The notes beneath the pieces were generated by a model. The model saw nothing but the letters and a program-made list of their open reading frames with translations, made no database searches and had not been told where the DNA came from. From an uncultured Pirellulaceae bacterium (GTDB taxonomy: Bacteria > Planctomycetota > Planctomycetia > Pirellulales > Pirellulaceae), in NCBI GenBank assembly GCA_934255105.1, contig CAKQNH010000299.1, positions 1 through 6,254 on the forward strand: 6,254 nt of DNA. Direction: 5' to 3'. Shown piece by piece: positions 1-5,397 of the stretch (position 1 is its first letter; each line of letters begins with the position of its first letter). A program made the position numbers and the translations under genes.

Positions 1-982
1 AAAGCAGCCAGTAGAAATTCTGCGATATGATCCATAACGCTGACAGCGGCACGATGGCGGTCCCACCGACGGTCAATAGCCAGCCTGCGCCGCGCCGCCG
101 CGCAAGCTGTCCCCACGCGGGCAATGCGACCACTTTGGCGACAAAGGCTATCGCCACGAGTGCCGTAAAGGCCACGTACGATAGATTTAGCTGCTTGAGC
201 ATGTAAGGGGTGAAAAACGGTCCCGAAATCTGCACCGCACCTTGTACCAACACCAAATAGATCAACAAATGCTTACCGGCATACGCACGAATTACCGCTT
301 GCGACGCTGCGGTTTGTGGATTTGTGGACTGCTGCACCGGACTTGGCTGCACGACTGCCGGCGACCGCCCAACAACCGCTGGCAAACGATGTAGCGCGAG
401 CATTACGGCGGAGATGATCCGCGAGACGAAAGCGATGGCAAACAAGCCTGCGAAGGCCAGCAGCACCCACCCGCCCTGGCGACCGAATTGCAGCAATAAC
501 CCCCCTGCCACGAACCCCAACATCGTGGCCAACTGGGTAGCGCGCGTGCGCTTGGCGAAATAATTGGCTCGCATCTGTTTAGGGATGACGCGCTCGATCC
601 AGCCATTCCAGGCGGGGCCTGATGCCAAACCGGCGGCCCAGTAGAATGAAGCGATGACCAGCAGCATCGGGCCGCTGACGGACCCTAGATAGGCCACCCA
701 GATCAATGGAATGAAGGCCATCGATTGGAGTCCCGCCGCCAACACCACCCACCACTTTTGCGAAAACCCTCGCGAAAGCGCCCACAGCGAAACCAACTGC
801 AGCAACCCGCCGGCCATCAGCGGTACGCTACCGACAATCCCTGCGGTGACCTCTCCCAACCCCACGGCTAACGCAAAGGCAGGTAAAAACGTCTCGCCGA
901 CGCCCACCATGACCCCGTACGCCGCCGCGTCCGAAGTGCTAGTAACCATATTGCGACGAAGCTGAACCGAAGGGAGTAACAT
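1..982 (-). CDS. MFS transporter, partial (C-terminus outside window)
   Basis: This is an inner-membrane transporter of the major facilitator superfamily; the substrate cannot be told from the sequence. The reading frame is open from ATG at 982 down to base 1, giving 327 codons of a protein usually about 400-450 residues long. Hydrophobic segments at roughly residues 22-42, 45-67, 77-99, 105-120, 152-166, 171-196, 238-262, 269-288 and 301-327 fit about nine of twelve helices. A hydrophilic stretch at about 198-236, rich in Pro, Gln and Ser, is the expected central loop between the two six-helix halves. GQLARRRGAGW (291-301) resembles MFS motif A of the second half. The segment SGPAWNGWIERVIPKQMRA with the following FAKRTR (about 121-147) is typical of an MFS group I know from planctomycetes. 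No Shine-Dalgarno site precedes ATG 982; GTG at 991 and ATG at 949 are in-frame alternatives. Start 982 keeps the LLPSVQLRRN segment, which I expect to be conserved. Confidence 0.85.
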   Translation of the reverse strand, partial: MLLPSVQLRRNMVTSTSDAAAYGVMVGVGETFLPAFALAVGLGEVTAGIVGSVPLMAGGLLQLVSLWALSRGFSQKWWVVLAAGLQSMAFIPLIWVAYLGSVSGPMLLVIASFYWAAGLASGPAWNGWIERVIPKQMRANYFAKRTRATQLATMLGFVAGGLLLQFGRQGGWVLLAFAGLFAIAFVSRIISAVMLALHRLPAVVGRSPAVVQPSPVQQSTNPQTAASQAVIRAYAGKHLLIYLVLVQGAVQISGPFFTPYMLKQLNLSYVAFTALVAIAFVAKVVALPAWGQLARRRGAGWLLTVGGTAIVPLSALWIISQNFYWLL

Positions 983-1351
983 GGGGGTCACAGAGGGAAA
1001 GAATTTTGATACCCCAGCCATCCGTTACTTGGGGATGCTGAATTATGCCGAGGAACGTGAGCGGCGGGGAGGGCAGAATCCCCAGAATTTTCCGAACATA
1101 TTGTCGTTGCCAACTTTTCTCGGTGCCTGCGTGAAACGCTTCTTGGAGGGTCTACCATACTAGGGAACCATGGATCACACTAGAGACACGGAGACGCAAC
1201 CCCACCCACCGTTAAATCGACACCTACCCAAACACGTGACCCGAGCGGCCAGCCCGCAACTAAGTGGCGTAAGCTTCCAGCTTGCGAACCAAAATCCGCA
1301 GCCTGGCACTTACCCCTCGTTTTACCACGCATCTCGATTTTGCGTCGGCCC

Positions 1352-1372
1352 CATGCCAGCTTGTCTGGCGTG
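1352..1372 (+). repeat. Small hairpin in intergenic region
   Basis: CATGCCAG and CTGGCGTG pair as an 8-bp stem with one U-G wobble around a 5-nt loop (CTTGT). A short GTTTTA run follows eight bases after the stem, so a weak intrinsic terminator on the plus strand is possible. The run is short and too distant for a classical one, and no gene ends here. The element may have no function. Confidence 0.3.
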
Positions 1373-1412
1373 AGCCAAGTTTTAGCAATAGAGCACGACG
1401 AAAACACACTTG

Positions 1413-1482
1413 CCTGACCAATTTTCCAGCCGCTCGCCACCGCTGGTAGCGAGCGGCTGGAAAAGTGGGGGCATTGGTGAGG
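1413..1482. repeat. Large folded inverted-repeat element with a 43-nt core palindrome
   Basis: The core (1422-1464) is a near-perfect palindrome: a 16-bp stem beginning TTTTCCAGCC, one C/A mismatch, three more pairs (ACC/GGT), and a GCT loop. Outside it, CCTGACCAA (1413-1421) pairs with TTGGTGAGG (1474-1482) with one mismatch, leaving a 9-nt unpaired bulge GTGGGGGCA (1465-1473) on the right arm only. The fold could form as RNA from either strand or as a DNA cruciform. It begins with a T run and ends with an A run, the reverse of an intrinsic terminator, so simple termination is not the best explanation. It could be a structured RNA, a protein-binding palindrome or a member of a dispersed REP-like repeat; only the pairing is directly seen. 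Confidence 0.7.
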
Positions 1483-1510
1483 GCCTCAAGCTATATTCAA
1501 AACTCGTTCA

Positions 1511-1531
1511 CCTGTGAGACAAGCTCACAGG
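1511..1531. promoter_or_regulatory. Candidate operator palindrome CCTGTGAG-N5-CTCACAGG
   Basis: Two perfect 8-base half-sites flank a 5-base centre (ACAAG). The inner TGTGA...TCACA recalls CRP/FNR-family sites, but the spacer between those pentamers is seven bases, not the six of the CRP consensus. The palindrome covers the position expected for a -35 box relative to the TATAAC sequence at 1541-1546, so binding here could repress or activate the cytochrome/WD40 gene, whose start is 44 bases downstream. It could also be a 5' leader hairpin if transcription starts further upstream. The palindrome is seen; the regulatory role is inferred. Confidence 0.4.
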
Positions 1532-1546
1532 GGTCCAAAATATAAC
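1516..1546 (+). promoter_or_regulatory. Weak candidate sigma-70-type promoter for the cytochrome/WD40 gene
   Basis: TATAAC at 1541-1546 matches the -10 consensus at five of six positions. GAGACA at 1516-1521 matches four of six positions of TTGACA but with a 19-base spacer, longer than ideal. Transcription would start near 1553 and leave a leader of about 20 bases before ATG 1575. Planctomycete promoters are poorly defined, so this is only a candidate. Confidence 0.25.
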
Positions 1547-1574
1547 ACCTTCAAAACGCCAACGAGATTTATCG

Positions 1575-4500
1575 ATGATTGTCATCCGACCCACTTTCAG
1601 TTTCCTGTCACCACCGCTGCTTGGACTTGCCCTGAGCATTTCGCTCATCAGCGCTCCGCTACTGACGACCGCTCGGCTGCTGGCGGATGAGGCACCGCCA
1701 GCCCCACCAGCCCGGGCAAAGGCCAGCGATTCGCAAGTCGATTTCGCGCGAGACATTGCTCCCGTGCTGACTCGCCATTGCATTGCCTGCCATAACACCA
1801 AGAAAGCGGAAGGAGGCCTGAATCTAGAATCGTACGCGAGCATGATGCTAGGGGGGGACAGCGGGCCTGCCATCGTTCCGCAAGACGTCGAGGAGAGCTA
1901 TCTGCACAGCCGTGTGGTCGATGCGGATGATCCGATGCCCCCCGAGGACAACACGGTGGGTGCCAAAGCCTTGACGCCAGAAGAAGTGGCGGTGCTGACC
2001 AAGTGGATCATCGGCGGGGCGCTCGACTCGGAGGCCGGGACACATCAAAGCATGGCGTGGCAGGCGATACCCGAATCGCTATCGCCAATCTATGCGCTGG
2101 ATAGTTCGCGCGATGGACTGGTGCTGGCGATCGGACATGGCAACACAGTGCAACTGGCTCGTCCGGTCGGCAGCGATTCCAATTCGGTGCCGCAGGATCT
2201 GATCGATGGCAACTTACAGCTACCCGATGGTACGCCGCTGGCCGCCACGCATTACGACCTAGTCCAGTCAGTAGCGTTTAGCCCCGATAGTCAACTGCTA
2301 GCCACGGGCGGATTTCGCACGGTCAAGCTCTGGCAGCGACAGACCGCCGCGCGACCTGTCCTAGATGGGCTGGCAACCGACAGCCGCCTAGCCGCTATTT
2401 CGCCATCCCAGGAGCGACTGGCGATCGTCTCGCAAGAGACCGGTATCGAGCTTGTCAATGTGAGCAACGCACAATCGCAGCGCCTTGAAAGCCTGCATGC
2501 CCAGCCCATCCGGGCTCTGCATTGGCTGTCCGCCCAGACGCTGCTTTCGGCCGACTCTCAGGGCGGGCTGGTTATCACACAGGCCGACACCAACCACTCG
2601 ACCGCGCTCAAAGGGGATGGACCCGCTCCAATCCTGAAGCGGATTGTCAGTGTGGGCAAGCGTGCCTTTGCGCTAGGCGACTCCGGCGGTCTATTCGAAA
2701 TTGTGCTGGCATCGAAAAAGCCGTTAACGGAAGCCGTCCCCGAGGCCGAGAATCTAGTCCAGTTCCGCGCACTGCCGCTGACCGCAGCGGGCAACTTGCT
2801 GGCGGCCGTCGAATTGCCCGAGCCAAGTCTGCTGCTAAGCCTGAGCGACAAGACGCTGGTTCGCGTGGCGCTGGATGACGCAGCCGTGCTGTCGCAGTGG
2901 CCCAGCGAATCCGAATTGCAACAAATCCAAGTGAGCCCCGGGGGTGAAACACTATTGACCATTGCCAGTGACGGCACGGCGCAATTGCGGAAGATGGCCA
3001 GCGGAGAATTGCTGGTAGCTCTCGATCATGACTACACGCAGGCGGCCAAATTCCGCAAAAGCGAGCGCGATACAACGCGACAGAAGGCATACGTAGATCA
3101 GTTGGTCGCCCAGTTGCCGGAGCTGCAAAAAGCCTCCGAAGCCGAAATCGCAGCCCACAAAAAGGTGCAAGAGACGCGCGAGGAAGGGGCCGCAGCGCTG
3201 GCCACTCAGGACACCGCAGTGGCTGCCGCGCGCACCAGCCATAGTGAAACGGAGAAAGCGCTGGCCGCCGCGCGCACTAACCATAGCGTAGCGGAGAAAG
3301 CGCTGGCCGCCGCGCAGAAGCGGGTCGTCGAGTTGACTAAAGAGCTGGAAACCAAGCAGAAGGCGACCAAAGACGCAGAGACCAAAGACGCAGAGACCAA
3401 AGACGCAGAGACCGAGCAAGCGGCTGCGCAGAAGCGGGTCGCCGAGTTAACTAAAGAGCTGGAAGCCAAGCAGAAAACGATCAAAGACGCGGAGACCAAG
3501 CAAGCCGCCGCGCAGAAGCGGGTCGCCGAGTTAACTAAAGAGCTGGAAGCCAAGCAGAAGGCGATCAAAGACGCGGAGACCAAGCAAACGGCTGCGGCGG
3601 CCGAGCTGGCCAAGCGCGACCAAGACCTGGCCACTGCGGCTGAGGGGGTCAAGCGCGCGGCTGAACGCATCAGCTCACTGGAAGCTCTGACCGCAGCCGA
3701 GCGCAAAACCTTGAGCGAGGTGCAGACGCGCACGCAAGAACTGCAAGGGAGTGTGGTCCCTCCAGCAGCCATCGCGGGAGACTTCAATCGCGACGGAACG
3801 GCGGTAGTCATCGCTGGCAGCGACCATGCGCTGCGGCTGTATGCAACTGCGACAGGTAGGCCGCAAGCCAACTTGAGCGGTGCGACTGCGCCGCTGATCT
3901 CCCTGCATTCAGCGGCCGATCAGCGACTGCTGGGACTGACGGCCGATGGCCACGTGTTGAGCTGGGATCTAAACTTGACATGGCAGCTCCAACGCACCAT
4001 CGGTTCGGCGGATGAGGAGCTATTCAGCGACCGGATCTGCGCGCTCGACTTCAGCCCAGACGGTCGCGCACTGGCGGTCGGCAGTGGGCCGCCCAGCCGC
4101 TTTGGAGATATCAAGCTGGTCGATGTGGCCGGTGGTCAAATCACCCGCGACTTGGGCGAAGTCCACGGCGATACGGTCCTGAGCGTTCGCTTTTCTCCCG
4201 ACGGTAGCATGCTGGCCAGCGGCGGAGCGGACAAATTATGCCGCTTGTGGGACGTGGAGTCGGGAGCAGCCCTACGCAGCTTTGAAGGGCACACGCACCA
4301 TGTCATGTCTATCGCCTGGCACGATAGCGGGGAGCGCTTGGCTACCTCCAGCGCTGATCACACGATCAAAGTCTGGAAGGTCCAAAGCGGCGAGCAGCTA
4401 CGCACCATCGCCGGCTTCAACCACGAAGTAACCGCCATCGCCTTTGTCGGTAACACAGCTCAATTGGCCGCCGTGGCCGCTGACGGCCAGGCCCGACTGC

Positions 4501-4658
4501 TCAACACCGACGATGGCAAGACGCTGCGCGGATTGGCAGGGGCCGACAATGCTCTGTATGCGCTCACTATCTCGGCTGACAACCTGCGGGTGACCGCCGG
4601 TGGACAGGTCGGAAAAATATGGACGTGGCTCATTGCCGACGGGAAGTTAGTAGAATAG
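1575..4658 (+). CDS. Secreted planctomycete cytochrome c (PSCyt1) protein with two WD40 propellers and a coiled coil
   Basis: This 1027-residue protein is probably exported and carries one covalently bound haem; its partner and exact role are unknown. Residues 1-37 look like a Sec signal peptide (R5, hydrophobic 8-30, possible cleavage after A37). Residues about 55-152 fit the PSCyt1 domain: CIACH (69-73) binds haem c with H73 as proximal ligand, and M121 in DPMPP is the likely distal ligand. WD40-like blades follow: about seven at 170-480 (clearest at 229-254, VQSVAFSPDSQ...VKLW) and about seven at 730-1020 (clearest at 867-893 and 907-935, ending RLWDV and IKVWKV). Between them, about 485-727 is an Ala/Lys/Glu-rich coiled coil containing tandem repeats. 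ATG 1575 is chosen because it gives a complete signal peptide; upstream there is only a weak GAG. The C-terminus overlaps the next gene's ATG by 40 bases. In planctomycetes such proteins often sit near DUF1549/DUF1553 and DUF1501 genes; none is visible here. Confidence 0.93.
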   Translation: MIVIRPTFSFLSPPLLGLALSISLISAPLLTTARLLADEAPPAPPARAKASDSQVDFARDIAPVLTRHCIACHNTKKAEGGLNLESYASMMLGGDSGPAIVPQDVEESYLHSRVVDADDPMPPEDNTVGAKALTPEEVAVLTKWIIGGALDSEAGTHQSMAWQAIPESLSPIYALDSSRDGLVLAIGHGNTVQLARPVGSDSNSVPQDLIDGNLQLPDGTPLAATHYDLVQSVAFSPDSQLLATGGFRTVKLWQRQTAARPVLDGLATDSRLAAISPSQERLAIVSQETGIELVNVSNAQSQRLESLHAQPIRALHWLSAQTLLSADSQGGLVITQADTNHSTALKGDGPAPILKRIVSVGKRAFALGDSGGLFEIVLASKKPLTEAVPEAENLVQFRALPLTAAGNLLAAVELPEPSLLLSLSDKTLVRVALDDAAVLSQWPSESELQQIQVSPGGETLLTIASDGTAQLRKMASGELLVALDHDYTQAAKFRKSERDTTRQKAYVDQLVAQLPELQKASEAEIAAHKKVQETREEGAAALATQDTAVAAARTSHSETEKALAAARTNHSVAEKALAAAQKRVVELTKELETKQKATKDAETKDAETKDAETEQAAAQKRVAELTKELEAKQKTIKDAETKQAAAQKRVAELTKELEAKQKAIKDAETKQTAAAAELAKRDQDLATAAEGVKRAAERISSLEALTAAERKTLSEVQTRTQELQGSVVPPAAIAGDFNRDGTAVVIAGSDHALRLYATATGRPQANLSGATAPLISLHSAADQRLLGLTADGHVLSWDLNLTWQLQRTIGSADEELFSDRICALDFSPDGRALAVGSGPPSRFGDIKLVDVAGGQITRDLGEVHGDTVLSVRFSPDGSMLASGGADKLCRLWDVESGAALRSFEGHTHHVMSIAWHDSGERLATSSADHTIKVWKVQSGEQLRTIAGFNHEVTAIAFVGNTAQLAAVAADGQARLLNTDDGKTLRGLAGADNALYALTISADNLRVTAGGQVGKIWTWLIADGKLVE
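3222..3305 (+). repeat. Two 42-bp tandem repeats in the coiled coil (14 residues each)
   Basis: Copies at 3222-3263 and 3264-3305 encode AAARTSHSETEKAL and AAARTNHSVAEKAL and agree at 36 of 42 bases by eye. Fourteen residues are exactly two heptads, so the duplication lengthens the coiled coil without changing its register. The next repeat family begins directly after this one with the same Ala-Ala-Ala start, suggesting a common origin. Confidence 0.85.
3306..3587 (+). repeat. Three tandem copies of an 84-bp coiled-coil repeat (28 residues, four heptads)
   Basis: Copies lie at 3306-3419 (extended to 114 bp by an inner 15-bp triplication), 3420-3503 and 3504-3587. Each starts AAAQKRV-x-ELTKELE and ends with DAETK or a variant followed by Q. 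Copies two and three differ at only four of 84 bases, two of them silent changes in the first two codons, which points to recent duplication or gene conversion. Copy one differs from copy three at about six positions in the shared part. Unit length in whole heptads suggests selection to keep the helix register. Confidence 0.9.
3372..3416 (+). repeat. 15-bp triplication encoding DAETK-DAETK-DAETE
   Basis: The 15-mer GACGCAGAGACCAAA occurs twice perfectly, then a third time with its last codon changed to GAG. It sits inside copy one of the 84-bp repeat and adds ten residues compared with the other two copies. Ten is not a multiple of seven, so the heptad phase shifts by three here, unlike every other repeat boundary in the coiled coil. 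Confidence 0.85.
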
Positions 4659-5140
4659 TTGCCGTGACGACACCGCTCAACGAACAAGCCCTCCTGTGGT
4701 CTAGCCTAGATGTTGACGGAGTGATCACCGTCGCTCTCAGTCACATGCTCCGCGAATTGATGGCAGCGGAAGCCCAGCGCGCAGGTTGGCTGCGCGCTGC
4801 AGACCATCCGCAACTGTTGCAACTGCTGGCGGCAAACAGGTTAGGGCTGGTACTGTGGACGGTGCAGGAAGAAGCCCAACTGCCACGCCTATGTGAATCG
4901 CTGTGCGATGTGCGGGAACGCTCGCCGGAAACGATTTGCGTGGTCTACGCGGAGCAACTGCACTGGGAGCTGTTGTCCAGTTTGATCGAAGCGGGTGCTC
5001 AAGTGGTGGTTCGCGATGTCCCCGGCCTGCAGCGTGGGCTAGCCAGCCTAATCCGCGCCGCACCTCGCTCGCATCACGGGCTTCACCCGCTCACCGCTGG
5101 CCTCATCGCGAGAATCGACCTGCATCTCCCCGCCCCCTAG
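4619..5140 (+). CDS. Small protein of unknown function, possible receiver-like fold
   Basis: I do not recognise this family. The 173-residue product has no signal peptide, no long membrane segment and only three Cys, so it is probably cytoplasmic. An alternation of strands and helices is visible at about 72-146: LGLVLWTV, a helix rich in Leu/Arg, TICVVYAEQ, a helix WELLSSLIEAGA, QVVVRDV, then a helix QRGLASLIRAA. The order and the AGAQVVVRD segment recall the second half of response-regulator receiver domains, but I see no clear phosphoacceptor Asp at the expected place, so any such domain would be atypical. ATG 4619 lies inside the last 13 codons of the cytochrome/WD40 gene, with a GGA-like site just upstream. 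GTG 4664, five bases after that gene's stop, is an equally plausible start giving 158 residues. Either way the pair is probably one transcript with translational coupling. The frame is long and ends directly at a strong hairpin, supporting a real gene. Confidence 0.7.
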   Translation: MDVAHCRREVSRIVAVTTPLNEQALLWSSLDVDGVITVALSHMLRELMAAEAQRAGWLRAADHPQLLQLLAANRLGLVLWTVQEEAQLPRLCESLCDVRERSPETICVVYAEQLHWELLSSLIEAGAQVVVRDVPGLQRGLASLIRAAPRSHHGLHPLTAGLIARIDLHLPAP

Positions 5141-5200
5141 CGGAAATCGCCAAGAGTTTCGGTGAGTCGCATTCAGAACCGAAACTCTTGGCGAGTTCCG
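5141..5200 (+). terminator. Long stem-loop directly after the stop codon, possible terminator
   Basis: Arms at 5141-5163 and 5178-5200 pair over 23 positions with one mismatch (A/C, sixth from the outer end) around a 14-nt loop. The stem includes TCGCCAAGAGTTTCGGT and its exact complement. It starts at the first base after the TAG at 5138-5140. No T run follows, so it is not a textbook Rho-independent terminator. It could end transcription with help, protect the 3' end of the upstream message, or be a dispersed palindromic repeat. It would separate the upstream pair of genes from the Mrp gene. Confidence 0.65.
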
Positions 5201-5397
5201 TTACGCAACGCCACGCCGCGCTCGCCCAGGTGGTTCAACAGGGTGCCAGCCGGGTGCCCAAATCGCTGCTTCCCAGCTAACATAGGCAGATGGCGTCCGG
5301 ATGGATCATCTATCTCTATCCACTAACGCCAAAATTGATCTGCGGCGGACGCGGGCCACGCAGTGCACCCCCTTCCTCTACGAGCTGCCGAACACCG

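Larger units (their letters stand above)
983..1574. other. Divergent intergenic region, 592 bases, no supported gene
   Basis: This gap separates the minus-strand MFS gene from the plus-strand cytochrome/WD40 gene, so both upstream regions lie here. The short open frames at 983-1163 and 1170-1373 have unstructured, low-conservation-looking translations and no ribosome binding site, and I do not call them genes. No tRNA-like fold or T-arm consensus was seen. The part from 1350 onward is rich in inverted repeats, described separately. The part from 983 to about 1350 holds nothing I can recognise, and no convincing sigma-70 promoter for the MFS gene was found by eye. Confidence 0.7.

Noticed and set aside
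981..1163. Plus-strand 60-codon frame beginning opposite the MFS start codon
   Set aside because: No ribosome binding site, no recognisable domain, and its start overlaps the MFS start on the other strand; more likely chance than a gene.
1170..1373. Plus-strand 67-codon frame (and the opposing minus-strand frame 1180-1440)
   Set aside because: Translations are low in structure and look like non-coding sequence; the minus-strand frame also runs into the large palindrome.
1422..1464. Classical intrinsic terminator
   Set aside because: The stem is flanked by T at its start and A at its end, with no T run after it on either strand.
3222..3587. CRISPR array
   Set aside because: The repeats are contiguous, in frame with the coding sequence, and have no unique spacers between them.
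3206..3871. Long minus-strand open frame of 221 codons opposite the coiled coil
   Set aside because: Ala/Ser/Leu-rich product arises from the repetitive Ala/Lys/Glu codons of the real gene on the plus strand; the coiled-coil frame has the coherent heptad pattern.
4903..5280. Plus-strand 125-codon frame running through the hairpin
   Set aside because: Overlaps the 4619-5140 gene in another frame, reads through the stem-loop, and has an Arg/Pro/Ser-rich product with no recognisable pattern.
5290..5397. 36-residue N-terminal extension of the Mrp protein from ATG 5290
   Set aside because: In frame and without stops, but the added residues are Pro/Arg/Ser-rich with no fold, and the protein from ATG 5398 already has a normal N-terminus for the family.
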